Of a DNA stretch of 64,000 nt, positions 1-13,700 are shown one piece after another. This DNA is from Malachius bipustulatus (lineage: Eukaryota > Arthropoda > Insecta > Coleoptera > Melyridae). The first letter of the stretch is position 1; each line of letters starts with the position of its first letter. Both the position numbers and the translations under genes were made by a program. The notes beneath the pieces are model-generated. The model did no database searches, was not told the origin of the DNA, and saw only the letters and a program-made list of their open reading frames with translations. Location: contig OU342633.1 of NCBI GenBank assembly GCA_910589415.1, positions 10,144,858 to 10,208,857 on the forward strand. Direction: 5' to 3'.

Positions 1-2823
1 ATTAATTCGGTGCGAAATTCTGTACGCTTTGAAATTGAAAAGCTAATTAAAAGATTTGGCCCAGTTTTTAACGGTACAGTAGGGAAAATTAACGGAATTC
101 AAGCTAGGTTAAGAATGAAGGATAAGGTGACACCGGTATTTGTTAAGGCAAGACCAGTACCCTTTGCTTTACTACCAAAAATAGAAAATGAGCTAGATTC
201 ATTAGTTAAAGAGGGCATTCTAGAAAAAATTACACATTCAGAATGGGCTTCACCTATCGTGCCGGTTATGAAACCTAACGGACAGATCAGAATATGCGGT
301 GACTTTAAAGTTTCCATTAATCCTTATTTGCTGGTAGATGAACACCATTTACCAACCATTAATGAGTTGTTAGCAACAATGGCTGGTGGGGACAAATTTT
401 CAAAAATCGATTTGTCCAAAGCGTATTTGCAACTGGAAGTACATCCAGATGATCGGAAATTGCTTACACTGAACACTCATAAGGGGTTATATCAGGCTAC
501 ACGATTGATGTACGGAGTAGCGTCTGCTCCAGCTATTTGGCAGCGGGAAATTGAGAAAATTTTGCATGGTATACCTTGTGTTTCAGTTTTTCTTGATGAT
601 ATCAAAATTACGGGTCCGGATGATGCATCTCACTTGCACAGTCTTAAATTAGTCCTGGAGAGACTACACAAATTTAATTTGAAAATTAATTTGGACAAGA
701 GCACCTTCTTTGCAGATCAAATTGAGTATTGCAGGTATTTAATTGATAAACAGGGAGTTCATAAAGCACCATCCAAGATTCAAGCTATTGATCAAATGCT
801 TAGGCCGCGTAACAAAAAAGAAGTACGGGCGATGTTAGGACTTATAAATTACTACAGTAGGTTTTTGGAAGATGCAAGTACAATACTTTATCCCTTAAAT
901 GAATTGCTTCGAGACGATGTTCCTTTTAGATGGGACAGGAAATGTGAGGAAAGCTTAAAAAAAGTGAAAGCAAGAATGAGATCAGATGATTTTTTGATTC
1001 ATTTCGATCAAAAGTTGCCATTAGTTTTGTGTACAGATGCAAGTCCGTATGGAGTGAGTGCAGTTTTGTCTCATATATGTCCAGACGGGAAAGAAAGGCC
1101 GATTTGCTTTGTCTCACAAACGCTGACAAAAACTCAGCGTGGATATTCACAAATCGACAAGGAAGCTTACGCGATAGTATTTGGTGTGAAGAAATTCTAT
1201 CAGTATCTTTTCGGTAGGAAGTTCACTATGTACACAGATTGTAGACCCTTGATGCAAATTTTCGCATCTAATAAGGGATTGCCTGTTCTTACTGCGAGTC
1301 GAATGCAACATTATGCATTATTCTTGCAAGCTTTTCATTACGATATAAGATATAAAAATACAAAATTAAATGGGAATGCGGATGCACTGTCAAGACTGCC
1401 CCTCGACAGCTCCGAACTAGAGTTACAGCTAGACGAACCTGATATTGCTCAAATTAATCAAATCTCTATGCTTCCTGTAGGCGTACAACAAATTGCCCAG
1501 GAAACTCGAGTGGATAAGGCATTGAAACCTTTATTAAAATCTTTAAGGGAAGGAACTGAATTGAAAGCTAACTTACGTTTCAATGTAGACCAGTTAGAAT
1601 TTAGTTTGCAACAGGGTTGCATAATGCGTGGGCTTCGAGTAGTTATTCCTAAAAATTTAAGAGAATTAGTTTTGAAGGAATTACATACAGGGCATTTTGG
1701 GACAGTGAAAATGAAGGCCTTAGCCAGAAGTTATTGCTGGTGGCCGAACATCGATAAAGATATCGAACAGATTACAGTTAATTGCGTTGTTTGTAATAAA
1801 CATAGGAATAATCCACCAAAGATTTCACACATGTGGGAATATCCTTCTGAAGTCTTTGAGAGGGTTCATATAGACTTTGCGGGTCCATTTATGGGTGTGC
1901 ATCTATTCGTGCTTGTGGATGCTTTCTCAAAATGGCCGGAAGTATTCATCATGAATAAAATAACATCAACGGGTACTATTAGGATATTACAAAAATTTTT
2001 TGCTTTCTATGGATTACCAAAAATCCTGGTATCTGACAATGGGACACAGCTTACATCATATGAGTTTGAATCATTTTTAAAGAGCAATGGAATAACTCAT
2101 AAATTTTCAGCACCCTATAATCCGGCTACTAACGGCCAGGTAGAACGGTACGTACAAACTATTAAAAATGCATTGCGGAAAATAAGATGCACTAAAGAAA
2201 CTTTACAGGATGAAATTCAAAATATTTTAATGAACTATAGAAAGTTGCCACATAGTTCAACAGGAATTTCTCCGTCACTGCTCTTCCTTAATCGAGAAAT
2301 AAGAACTAAAATTGATTTATTGAAACCAGAAATGCCAGAATTAGCAGATCATATTGTGCGTAATTTAGATGTGGGTGATCGCGTAATAATTAGGGATTAC
2401 ATTCATAATCAGAAATGGCGTTTTGGTGTTATACAGGCAAAATTGGGTAAGTTACATTATTTGGTTCAATTAGATAACGGACAAATTTGGCGACGGCATA
2501 TAAACCAGCTAATTAAAGTAGGGGAAAATATTTCACCCGAAATAGAGTTTGAATTCGATAATAGGGAACAAATTAATACTCCGATCATTGGGGAGGCACC
2601 TGCTACGTATACGGCTCCAGTTCGTGATCAAATTGAGAATTTGCCTTTGTCTGCGGCAAATTCGGATCATGCTGCTCATTCTACACTGCCCTCTGCTGAG
2701 TTCAAACCCACAGCGAATTTGCTAACTGATCCTTCGGTTAAGGTCAGCGTTGAACCTAGAGATGAACTTGTGCTGCGAAGGTCACAAAGGACACCTAAAC
2801 CAGTGATTAAATTAAATTTATAG
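1..2823 (+). CDS. pol: Ty3/gypsy Pol polyprotein, 5' end cut by window
   Basis: The frame is open from base 1 to a TAG at 2821-2823, so gag and protease, if present, are left of the window. Domains in order: reverse transcriptase (about residues 40-235, with KIDLSKAYLQLEVHP and FLDDIKITG in place of the usual YxDD), RNase H (about 340-465, with TDASPYGVSAVLS and NADALSRLP), zinc-binding HHCC (about 555-600), and integrase catalytic core (HIDFAGPF, SDNGTQL, then NGQVERYVQT carrying the catalytic Glu). There is no stop or frameshift in 940 codons, so the copy is young. It lies in an LTN1 intron, antisense to the gene. The closest relatives would be the K02A2.6-like elements common in insects (inference). 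Confidence 0.9.
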   Translation: MNSVRNSVRFEIEKLIKRFGPVFNGTVGKINGIQARLRMKDKVTPVFVKARPVPFALLPKIENELDSLVKEGILEKITHSEWASPIVPVMKPNGQIRICGDFKVSINPYLLVDEHHLPTINELLATMAGGDKFSKIDLSKAYLQLEVHPDDRKLLTLNTHKGLYQATRLMYGVASAPAIWQREIEKILHGIPCVSVFLDDIKITGPDDASHLHSLKLVLERLHKFNLKINLDKSTFFADQIEYCRYLIDKQGVHKAPSKIQAIDQMLRPRNKKEVRAMLGLINYYSRFLEDASTILYPLNELLRDDVPFRWDRKCEESLKKVKARMRSDDFLIHFDQKLPLVLCTDASPYGVSAVLSHICPDGKERPICFVSQTLTKTQRGYSQIDKEAYAIVFGVKKFYQYLFGRKFTMYTDCRPLMQIFASNKGLPVLTASRMQHYALFLQAFHYDIRYKNTKLNGNADALSRLPLDSSELELQLDEPDIAQINQISMLPVGVQQIAQETRVDKALKPLLKSLREGTELKANLRFNVDQLEFSLQQGCIMRGLRVVIPKNLRELVLKELHTGHFGTVKMKALARSYCWWPNIDKDIEQITVNCVVCNKHRNNPPKISHMWEYPSEVFERVHIDFAGPFMGVHLFVLVDAFSKWPEVFIMNKITSTGTIRILQKFFAFYGLPKILVSDNGTQLTSYEFESFLKSNGITHKFSAPYNPATNGQVERYVQTIKNALRKIRCTKETLQDEIQNILMNYRKLPHSSTGISPSLLFLNREIRTKIDLLKPEMPELADHIVRNLDVGDRVIIRDYIHNQKWRFGVIQAKLGKLHYLVQLDNGQIWRRHINQLIKVGENISPEIEFEFDNREQINTPIIGEAPATYTAPVRDQIENLPLSAANSDHAAHSTLPSAEFKPTANLLTDPSVKVSVEPRDELVLRRSQRTPKPVIKLNL

Positions 2824-2885
2824 TTTGTATAACATCCCTGCAATATTTAATGTTCTGTTAATTTTTTTTCTAGAGGGGAGAGAGT

Positions 2886-3176
2886 TGTTACATATGTCAT
2901 TGTACTGGGTAAATGAGTTGTATAAGTTAGGCTATTAATTGCCTCCTGTAGTTGTAAAAAGAAGAAGTTCTTTTATTTGATAAGAAAGGTTAGTTCGCTC
3001 TCTTCTCTCCGAAACCCTCACGGGGATACATGCACTTTACTTGCGAGTCTTGCTACGTTATTGTCGTGATTAGAAGTAGTTATTTTATGTTGTAAGTAAT
3101 TGTGATTTGGGATAATAAAGGTAGTTACTCTCTCTACATATTAATTAATGCTAATTCCTACGCGGAATACACAACA
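2886..3176 (+). repeat. 3' LTR of the gypsy element, with polypurine tract
   Basis: A purine run at 2872-2884 (AGAGGGGAGAGAG) sits directly before a segment that begins TGTTAC and ends ACAACA, a TG...CA LTR of about 291 bp. An AATAAA lies at 3114-3119 within it. The matching 5' LTR is outside the window, so the ends are inferred from position and the TG/CA rule only. Confidence 0.6.
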
Positions 3177-4475
3177 TAAGTATTTTAAAATTTACTTAAA
3201 AAACATGCTTGGGCTGGGGATTATTTATTTATTTATTATTATCATTATTATTATTATTCTTATCATTTGAAAAACTTGTTTATTAAAACTCTTTACAAAA
3301 TAGTGTTTTTTTTTTTAATAATTAAAGAACAAAATATTCTTAGAATAATCCAGGAAATAACCCCTTTTTCTTGCCGCATGTTTATCAAACACCCTGTATA
3401 ACTAACATTGCTTTGAAAAAAATATTCCTAACTTTTGGGTTAATGAACTATGAAGAGGAACAATCGCACTCTCATTAAGATATACATAGGTACAGGTGTT
3501 CCATTAAGGTTGGGTTGGTAACCAACCTTAACAGCTGGTGGCCATATCTCAGGAACTATTGGTTCCAGAGCCTCAAAAAAAAATAGAAGGGACCACAATA
3601 ATCAATTAAAATATATTCCTGGATTTCAGCAGATACTTCCAGAAAAAAACTACTTGACACTTACTTCGCTATTTTAATGGGGACAATCTGTATCATTATT
3701 ATATTTTTAAAGCGTCTGAGAATATTAAATGCCGATGAAAGGTACAGAAATAAAACCAGCTAATTCCATGTTTGGTTATTTTGAGTTTAAAATGTTATCT
3801 GGTAGCATTTGTTCACATCTACAAGATTGCTATTGGTATATTGTTCAGTCATGAGTTATGGCATTAAACATAAATGCAGTACAAGCAAATTACAAGCCCA
3901 AAAGAATAAAATGAACTCAAACCTTGCAAAAATATTTTAATATGTGTTTATGAATGTTACCAAATCCCTAAGAATCATAATGTATTTATTCGAGCACAAT
4001 AATTACCCATAAATAATAATAAAATTAGATTATATAAAATTAGAATAAAATTAAAAATATCAAATCTCAAATCTTAAAAATTCGTTTTTCTCGAAATTTG
4101 TAATTTGTGACTGAGCCGGTTTTGTTCCTGTACCCTTCAGATGGTTTTCACAAGTTTATAATTATTGAGAGTTTATAAGTTGACAAGTGAAAATAACAGT
4201 TGTTGATTTTCTTCCCTTTCTTTCCCTATCTTCACTTTTTATGTGGTATCTTACTGCATAGAAATTTTTATATAGGGTGCAAAATTTAAATTTTTCATCA
4301 CCCAGAAGCTACATAATATTATAACCACACAAAAATTTAAGATACGGACGTGTTCTAATGCCAGTAGGCTAATTATTGAAGTAAATTATTAGTAGTATTG
4401 AGAAAAAAAAACTAGTTGACCTTTTACAGCAACAATCTTCATATAATAAATAAACTTATCTTAATAAGTACGTAC
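3177..4475. other. AT-rich LTN1 intron sequence, no gene seen
   Basis: This is low-complexity AT-rich sequence with a short ATT repeat near 3225-3260. No coding segment and no missing LTN1 exon was found on either strand. Confidence 0.6.
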
Positions 4476-4689
4476 CTTCATAGTGGTCATTGTAACCAAG
4501 GTAGCTTCCCAGAGGCTGGATAAAACAAGAGGATTACTTTCATCCAAATTGGTGAATACAGCATTGGAAACGCGAGAGACTTGAGTATCCAACAGTTCAG
4601 GTGTTCGCTGACATAAGGCAATGAGCACTCCAAAAAATGCCGCCTTCACAGGTGCACTTTTGTTATTGCTCAATTTCCAAAATTTTGCA
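4476..4689 (-). CDS. LTN1: LTN1 exon 5 (residues 257-328)
   Basis: The exon starts with 1 nt completing the split Ser codon, then AKFWKLSNNKSAPVKAAFFGVL, and ends WEATLVTMTTMK before a GTACGT donor at phase 0. Listerins have the same W-K-L-x(4)-APVRxAFF block and a L-x-W-E-A-x-L end at this position. The next exon is not found in the remaining 4.4 kb, so it must lie left of the window, beyond the gypsy insertion. Confidence 0.92.
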
Positions 4690-7600
4690 CTAAACAAAAA
4701 AGATTTTATTAGATAATAATTAAATGAGTAAGATATAAAACCAATCATAATTCATTAACAATTCATTAAAAATTAAAAATAATTAACCCTCTTCAACTTA
4801 GACAAGGGTGGGGGACGGTGTAACTGCTTGTGCAAAAGTGTGACCAGATGGCACCAGATTGACCCAAGAGATCTGGTAAGATCTGACAAGAAATACCAAT
4901 AAAAAGCAAATAATTATTACCTTTTTAACAGAATACAAATTTTATATAATGATCTAAAGTTAAGTTAATGTAAATTTTTTGTCACCAAAGATGGCTGATA
5001 GTCGATCCTTGGTCACACTTTCTGCAGGAGTATTTGACAATTACTATTATTGAAAATTAAAAACGACTTCCAAAGTACCGGGTGTCCCAACACTAGTGTC
5101 CACCCCCTAAATCGAGTTTAATTTTAAAGATAAAAAATTGAAACTTTGAGGATTTGTATACTTGATATAGGACCACGGAATGGCATAATTAGTTTCATTA
5201 AAAAACATTTTTAATATTTTTTCAATAATCACCTTTTTCATGAGTCCATACTACGACACTGTCCAGTGCAGGTTCAGTGTGCCGGCTAGCCCAACAAGAG
5301 CCGTCCTTCTATTTATTTGGGCCTTATTTACTTTGTCATAAAACTTATTGCACCTACCGTTTTCAGATTATATTGATTATATTGTTCAGATTATATTGTC
5401 TCCCTGTCATTGCTATATAATTATATTTTATTTAATTAAAGCCTTACAATTAGTTTTTTCACATTTCTTTCAAGCGATTTTGATTTTATTAATCGATTTC
5501 TACGTATGTATTGAAAAAAAATCAATTTTTTTTTCGACAATTTACCACCATCTTACAGTTTTTTATCGCTGGCGCCCGAACTAAATTTTTTTTAATGAAA
5601 CTGATTATGTCCTTCCGTGGTCCTATATCAAGTACACAAATCCTCAAAGTTTCAATTTTTTATCTTTAAAATTAAGCTCGATTTAGGGGGTGGACACTAG
5701 TGTTGGGACACCCGATACAAGACAACGTAAGTTAACACATGGTGTATTTTTTACATGCTATTCCCTATGGCAACACTTAAAAAAAATGCACTGTTTACAA
5801 CTTTATCTGCCTTTTTTTAGTGATAGCACACAAGCTGAAGAAATGATTGATACTCCCCTGGGAGCTGATTAAACCTACTGCTTTATAAAACAAACTATCT
5901 TTACTTTTTTCATATTTATATTTCCTGGCATTAAAATGATTTCTTTATCTTGCATTGTATTTATGTACCTCTCCCCTCTGTGTCAAAACATCCCCAACAT
6001 ATTCAGGGGCATTACCACTTTTAGCTTTATGCACCCAACTCAGAGCAGCACACTCAAACAAATCACCAACTCTAATCCATCCCAGCATTCCCAGCCTTTC
6101 AAGCATCCACTCTATTCTTCTATATCACTCTACAATCTTTCTCACTGTCTCGTTCTCATCTACATCTACTCTCATCATGTACTGGGTGTCCCAACACTAG
6201 TGTCCACCCCCTAAATCGAGCTTAATTTTAAAGATAAAAAATTGAAACTTTGAGGATTTGTGCACTTGATATAGGACCACGGAATGGCATAATTAGTTTC
6301 ATTAAAAAACATTTTTAATATCTTTTTAATAATCACCTTTTTCATGAGTCCATACTACGACACTGTCCAGTGCAGGTTCAGCGTGCCGGCTAGCTCAGCA
6401 AGAGCCGTCCTTCTATTTATTTGGGCCTTATTTACTTTGTCATAAAACTTATTGCACCTACCGTTTTCAGATAATATTGATTATATTGTTCAGATTATTT
6501 ATTGTCTACCTGTCATTGCTATATAATTATATTTTATTTAATTAAAGCCTTATGATTAGTTTTTTCACATTTCTTTCAAGCGATATTGATTTTATTAATC
6601 GATTTCTACATATGTATTGAAAAAAAACAATTTTTTTTTCGACAATTTACCACCATCTTACAGTTTTTTATCGCTGGCGCCCGAACTAAATTTTTTTTAA
6701 TGAAACTGATTATGCCATTCCGTGGTCCTATATCAAGTACACAAATCCTTAAAGTTTCAATTTTTTATCTTTAAAATTAAGCTCTATTTAGGGGGTGGAC
6801 ACTAGTGTTGGGACACCCGGTACATCTACTCAGCACTCCAATCTTTTTTGCTATCTTTATACATACATAATTCACATGATTCCCAGAATTCAGCATTCTA
6901 TTCCCTATCACTCCCAAAAATTTATGTTCCTCCACCAGTTCCACTACTAGATCAAATCCTCTCTCCTTCCATAAATTCGGCATTTTCTCTTGTCCCAGCA
7001 ACATACCCTTCGTCTTTCTTATATTCAATGTCATGTCATTTATTTTCAACCATGCTATTTAGATCCTCACTTATCTCTGACACACTTCCTTCCTGCCTTT
7101 ACCTTCTATGTTTATTACCGTATCATCGGCAAAAAGACAATACCTACAATACTTCAAAGAACTTCCAATGTCATCCATGTAGAATAAAAACAGTAAAGGT
7201 CCCAAGATACTATTCTGAGGCACCCCCTTCCTCGATTCCATCACCTCTGATTCTACTTCACCACATTTTACTTGTTACATTTACAACAAACCATCCCAAT
7301 GCCTTTACACAATTACCATATTTGTCTCATTTTTCCTCACCACCACTAGGTACATTGTATTGTACATTGTGAAAGGGACCATTGTCCCTTTCAGACTTCC
7401 ATTCATGCAATAAATACTGGAGTACCATTTCGCAACTGTGATGAATCCGGAATCCTGACTGAAACTTGTCAATAATATTGTTCCTGTCCACATGCTCCAC
7501 CAGTTGCTCGCAAATCATTTTCTCAAGAATCGTCACCATGTTAACAGGCCTAAATTACTCAATTTTAGTGGTGTTCCAAACCTTCCTCAATTGTACTCAA

Positions 7601-7691
7601 TTGTACAACATTATTCCTTATTCTCTTATATTCATATACCTAATCCAATCATTCTCTGTCCTTGCATACTCATACCTACCATACAACTCAT

Positions 7692-7739
<48 letters not shown>

Positions 7740-10700
7740 CTGATGTTCGTATTCATCAAACTTCAAAATATAACTCTGGGGTTATATTTTGAATTTTCTG
7801 ACAGCTGATTGGTCTAATGCTTAAATCCTACGAATGCTATAAATTTTAAACCAATCACATGTTCCAAAATACAACCCCAGGGGTTATATTTATTGATGAA
7901 TACGGGCATGTATGATCTCCTCCGTGATCCATGGCTTCTCAGCACCCTTAGATAGAACTAACTTTTTTGGTATTAATGTCCATTTTTTGAAATAATGTCC
8001 ATCACTGACATTATTTCACTGTATTAATCTGACATTTTCTTATTGAAATTTAGTTGCCTATAGTCCACGTTGACGTTTTTGATTTTGCTAGTCAATTAAG
8101 TGACATTATGAAGCCTTTTCCGAACAGTTACTTTCGTAACTTTTTTATCTGTCTTTTTAGTACAATCTTCATCAAGGAATGTCTATTAAAGATGGGCTGC
8201 TTTGGAAATTCACACTCTCTGATGTCTGGATCATTAGTCATTACGTCATTACGAGATCTATCATTGACTCCTGTCCTTCAACTCCCAGATGAGTATATCT
8301 ATTGACTATCTGTTTATAACCCATATCACCTATAATAATTGTACTTAATCTATTAGCATAGAATGATCCGGAATTGTAACTTATATTACAGTCCCCTAAA
8401 ATTACAACAGGTTCTCTCATATTTTCTAAAATGCCACTAAACAACTCAAAATTTGAAATAAAGTCTGCTTTACTACCACTCAGTGATCGAAAAACTCCCA
8501 CCAAAATAACACTCTTTTTTGCCACTACATCTTTTAATACTCCAATCCAATACTGCATTTCCACAACACTTGTCCTAATCAGCTTGTATTTTAGCCCTGT
8601 TTTTATATAAAAACAACTCTTCCTGTATGTCTACTTTTTGAATTCACTCTTATACTACCATACTTTGTTATCCCAATTTCCTGGGCTTCAATCTCTTTTG
8701 TTCCATGCGTCTCAGTTACACATTATAATATCTGGATTACTCGTTGCCACAAACTGGTTTTATTTGGTTACTACACTCATCCATATGAGCTGTTAAGCTT
8801 TGATTATTGTGCAAATACTACTTCCTACGTTTTTCTTTCCATCTGAGGTCTTCTGCATTTGCTACACTGCACAATAATTTTTTACATTGTCTGCTTTTTC
8901 TCCTTATCCACAAATAGCAAGGACATTCTCTACCAAATGCCGAATGACCAATGTTTGGATTTACATTGAATTTCTTCACAGCCTTGATGCAATGTACACA
9001 CTAATAGTCAACCTCCACTATGCTGCAACCCTCCCCATCATGTTCTCCACTGTATTTAAAACATGATTTTTTTATTCTTGCATTCTCTTGCAAAATAATA
9101 AAAAAAAGTAAATCTGTATCCGAACGCAAATAAATATTAATGATTAAATACCTTGTGATGATAGAATTGTGCAGTTCAACGGTGTTGCCAATTTGCTGGG
9201 GAAATATCATCTGAAGATATTGAGCATAACCGTGCAGGCTCGACACCAATAATCTTTCAAATTTGGCCTCTGCTTCCTCAGCTGACAGCTGCTTGTTAGA
9301 TACTAGACTTTGAGGACTCTGCGTGGTCAAGGTATTGACAATGTAAGTCAGAATCTCCTCTTGGCAAAAAACAATTGCTTCTTGGATCTTGTTTGGCGGA
9401 AAAGCACTCTGGAAATTAAATATAAATTACAGTGCTTAATAATATGTGGGACTAATGTAAAGAGGTTTTTTTTTTCGAGATACATGATACATGTTAGAGT
9501 GTCCATGTTAAATAAAAATAATACTTTGATTACTAAAAACCTAGAGTTATAAAAGTCCTGTATGCAATGTCCAACTCTCGAAATTATGAAATATTGAATG
9601 TTTGTGCGTAAAAAAGTCACTCTTGTTCAACTTTGATAAGATGCACCGTTTTCGAGAAAAATCCATTTCAAAATTGATTATTTTGCCTATCAGGAACCGA
9701 AAATGAATTTGCTTCCATGACATGGGGGCAGAAATTGGGGTTCTGCAATACTTACATTACAGAGCAATGCAATGAAATTTTGAAATGGATTTTTCTCGAA
9801 AACGGTGCATCTTATCGAAGTTGAACAAGAGTAACTTTTTTATGCAGAAAACTTCAATATTCCATAATTTCACATCAAAATTGAAAAAAACTATTGATAC
9901 AAAAAAGTTGGGGTGATTTTTACCCCACACCCCCCAGATTTAAATCACCCTTGGTGAAAATTTCACAGCGATCTACAGTCTACCTTATTAGGCATAAAAA
10001 CATTGGTGGATGTGGTAAATTTTGTCATCTTATTTTGAACGGTTTCGGAGATAATAAATAAAAACCTTCGTCAGGGTCTCAACTTTAAGGGGCTATTATA
10101 AATCAGTGGGTAAGCATTTTCGGACCCATGTTCATATGAACTTTTTTTCTTAAAATAATCTCAGGAATCACCCCCTGAAATCTTTCGCGGTACTTATGTT
10201 ACAGCCGGTATAAATGTGAAGACCATGCACAGGTTGTCCCATAATAAGTGGTCAATTTCTAAAAATAAATTTAAAAAATAACTGTCAGACTTATTCCCGC
10301 AAGACATCCTATAACGATATCACCTCTTAGAATTCAAATTTTTTAAATACAACATCCTGTATATTAAATAGTTTTGTTGGTTATTGGGAACGCAGTCAAA
10401 AAAGAAGAAAATTATAAAATTGTTTCCATTTTGCAAGCTTTCGAGGGTTTTATTCACCTCTTCATCAGGCACTAAAATTGAACAACAATTTACATCAGAC
10501 ACGAATCATAGAAAACAATCATAAACTTACACGAAACAGTTCATTACAAGTCATAACCTTTAAAATTAACATTCCAAAATCCATTATCCACGTGGGAAAA
10601 GTTTAATTTTCTTGTAGTTTCTGATTTGAAGTAAAATGACTAGACAAAACTCAAAAAGAGAGATCACAGGTATAAATAATTGCACAATATTCACTACAGC

Positions 10701-13700
10701 AAGATCAGTCTTATTTAATTTAATTTGGTAGGAGAATTTTCTCATTCCTATCATAATAATTTTTCTTGTCGAGTAAGGGAGTAACACCAAATACATTAGA
10801 TGATAATACGTGCAGCTCTCCGCTATTTACATGTAATAAAAGTGAAGTATGAAAAGGAGCGCCATCTGATGCCTCGATCGCTAACTACACGCAAAACCGG
10901 AAATTGGTTTTAGAAATCACGGATATAATTATAATTCAAAGCTCACTGACATAATAATATTATCTAGATTTCTTGGTTTCCGGTAATAATAATTTATCAC
11001 TTTCGTGTAAGTATTTAGTAATGAACACAACCCCGGAAAGACCGACATGGTCCTCTTCACAAGGAGAAGGGAAAAAAGAGGATTTAAACCACCCAAGCTG
11101 TTCGGCAAACTCTTAACTCTTAGTGGGGAGGCCAAATACCTTGGAATGGTACTAGACGAAAAACTGACCTGGAGGCCACAGATTGACAGAATAGTCACAA
11201 AAACTGTGTCATCTCTATGGAGGCTAAGAGGGACAATAGGCAAGGTGTGGGGGCTAAAACCGAAGATAATGCACTGGTTATACACGGCCATCATCAGACC
11301 AAGAATCAGCTATGGTTCGGTGGTCTGGTGGAAAACAACCACAAGCAAAACCGTCACAAACAGGCTAGCCAAACTTCAACGGCTCGCCAGTTTGTTAATA
11401 ACAGGTGCAATGAGAACCATCCCATCAGCAGCCCTGAATGTCATTCTGGAGCTGCCACCGCTTCCCATTTGGATAAAAGGGGAGGCCATGGCGGCCCACT
11501 TAAGAATGGGCCGAGGAATACATAGGAGCGGGGCTCTACCTAGCTGGACGGAAATTGGGAAGATCCTTTTCTCTTGGGTCTACCGCAACCGTCTTCCAGG
11601 CGGAGATTTTTGCTATCCTGCAAGCAGCTAGATTGGAGCAGATAACAGAAGCCAAGGAACGGACGAGATTCTGATCATTTCGACAATCTCCCGTTTTTTT
11701 TTCTTCCTCTAACGATGTCCAGGATGGATGTTTCTTCGTATGCTATTGTATGTCCGGTTTCAGTGGCATGTTTGGCTAGTGCGCTTCTGTCTGGGTTTCT
11801 TGTGGTATCTCTCTGGTGGTCGGTAATTCTGGCTTTCATTGTTCTTGATGTTTGTCCTATGTACTTTAAGTTGCATCCTTGACATGGGCTGGAGTAACTA
11901 CTTGTGTTTGTTGGAGTGTGGGTGTTTTATCTTTTAAGTTCGTAAACAAGTTGCCGATGGTTTTTTGGCTTTTTACTGCTATTTTGACTCCTATTTTATT
12001 GGGTACATTTTTTATTTGTTGTGTTAATTCTGGGACGTATGGAATAGAGATGTATTTTGTTCTTACTGGTTCCGTTGGTGTTTCTTGTGTTGTTGATGGT
12101 GTTGTTGATGGGGTTGTTGCTGTGGGTTGTGGTGTCTGTTGTGTTGTCGATGCTGGTGTTGATCTGAGAAGTCTATTGAGAAGCCCAGTGGGGTAGGAGT
12201 TTTCTTTGAGTATCTGGTGTAATCTCTCTATGTTGCGTTGTTTGAAATCAGGGTGTGATAGTTGAAGTATTCGATTTTTCGTGTTAAGTACCACATTTAT
12301 TTTCATTTTCATGGTGTGGAAGGAGTGGTAGTTCAAGTATCTCCCTGATGATGTGGGTTTCATGTACCAGTCAGTTTTTAAATGTTGTCCCGTTCTCACT
12401 ACTAGCATGTCCAGGAAGGATGAATTATTTTCTTCTTCTATTGTGAACTGTATCCTGAGATGTATGTTGTTAACTGTTGTTAGGATGTTTTGGGCTTTTT
12501 CTTTAGGGATTGAACAGATGATGTCGTCCACGTATTTTTTGATAAAGGGTAGTTGGTAGTTAAGTTTATTTATCAACTCCTCTAGGATATCATCCATGAC
12601 GTACTGTGCCATAATGGGGGAAGCTTTTGAGCCCATTGGTGATCCAAAGACTTGTTTGTAATATTGTTTTTGGAAGGAGAAATATGTGGAATCGAAAATG
12701 AATTTGACAAGCATGATGAAATGTTGTTGGGGTATATTACAAAATGTCTGAAATATTGTCCCATCTTTTTTGTATGCTTTTTATTACTAGTTCGACAGGT
12801 ATGTTTGAGAACAACGACACCACGTCCAGACTGATGATGGAGTGTTGTGGTGGGAGGTGTAAATCATTAATAAATCTTGCAAATTCAAAGGAGTCTTTGA
12901 TAAAAAATTTATTGTCTTGGTTGTAAGCTCTGGTTAAGATGTCTGTAGCTAACTCTGTGATTTTTTAATTTGGTGTGTCTATTGAGGAGATAATCGGTCT
13001 GAGGGTTAGTTGTGGTTTATGTATCTTCGGCAATCCGTAGAATTTGGCCGCGACACCATCATATGTCATTAATCTGCGAGCTTCTTCTGATGATTGTTAT
13101 GTAACTTTCTTTTTTTAATTCGGACACTATTTTATTGGCTTTGTTTTGGATTGTGTTCGTTGGGTCTTTTTGGATAGGTTGGTAACTTTAAAGGAAATTT
13201 ATGACTTGTAATCAACTGTTTCGTGTAAGTTTATGATTGTTTTCTATAATTTGTGTCTGATGTAAATAATTATTGTTGTTCAATTTTAGTGCCTGATGAA
13301 GAGGCGAATAAAACCCTTGAAAGCTTGCAAAATAGAAACAATTTTATAATTTTAACAACATTAAAATTTGTGTACATGAAGCAAGTTACTCGGTTTGTGT
13401 GCTCCTTGATTTTCCGCATTTTGGTGCTGATTTTGAGGGAATAAATAGTTAAATCTGGTATCTAATTGTAGCTAAAAGTAGGGCCCTAATTTTTAAATTG
13501 TTTGTTAGTATAATAGATAGTGCATATTTGAGTAAAAGTAAATTTAATCAAATGTGAATGGGCATGAAATTACTGGTAATTATCTTCTACTGATAATAAT
13601 AATCAGTTGTCATAAGTAATAGCTGAAGAGAAAATAAAATTGTTCCTCTGAATTGAAATAAACAAACACAAGAGGAAAAAAGGGGAGAAGATAAGGAACA

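Larger units (their letters stand above)
5930..8870 (-). pseudogene. Decayed CR1/Jockey-like LINE
   Basis: Minus-strand fragments in order: an endonuclease piece at 8564-8241 (FRSLSGSKADF, VVILGDCNIS, a SMIDLVMT end); RT pieces at 7539-7320 (ILEKMICEQLVEH, FQSGFRIHHS); a V-P-Q-N-S-I-L-G-P-L-L block near 7230-7190; the thumb region at 7049-6824 (KFLGVIGNRM); and the C-terminal ...EVHKYNAR end near 5990-5940, on the far side of the MITE at 6183-6819. Many stops and frameshifts make it non-functional. It lies sense to LTN1 in intron 4. Confidence 0.75.

Noticed and set aside
5936..6214. Overlapping Ser/Thr-rich plus-strand ORFs
   Set aside because: They are antisense to the C-terminus of the decayed LINE and run into the MITE.
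11879..12559. Plus-strand ORFs opposite the Penelope RT
   Set aside because: They mirror the minus-strand RT and its Thr/Pro-rich linker; the minus strand carries the diagnostic motifs.
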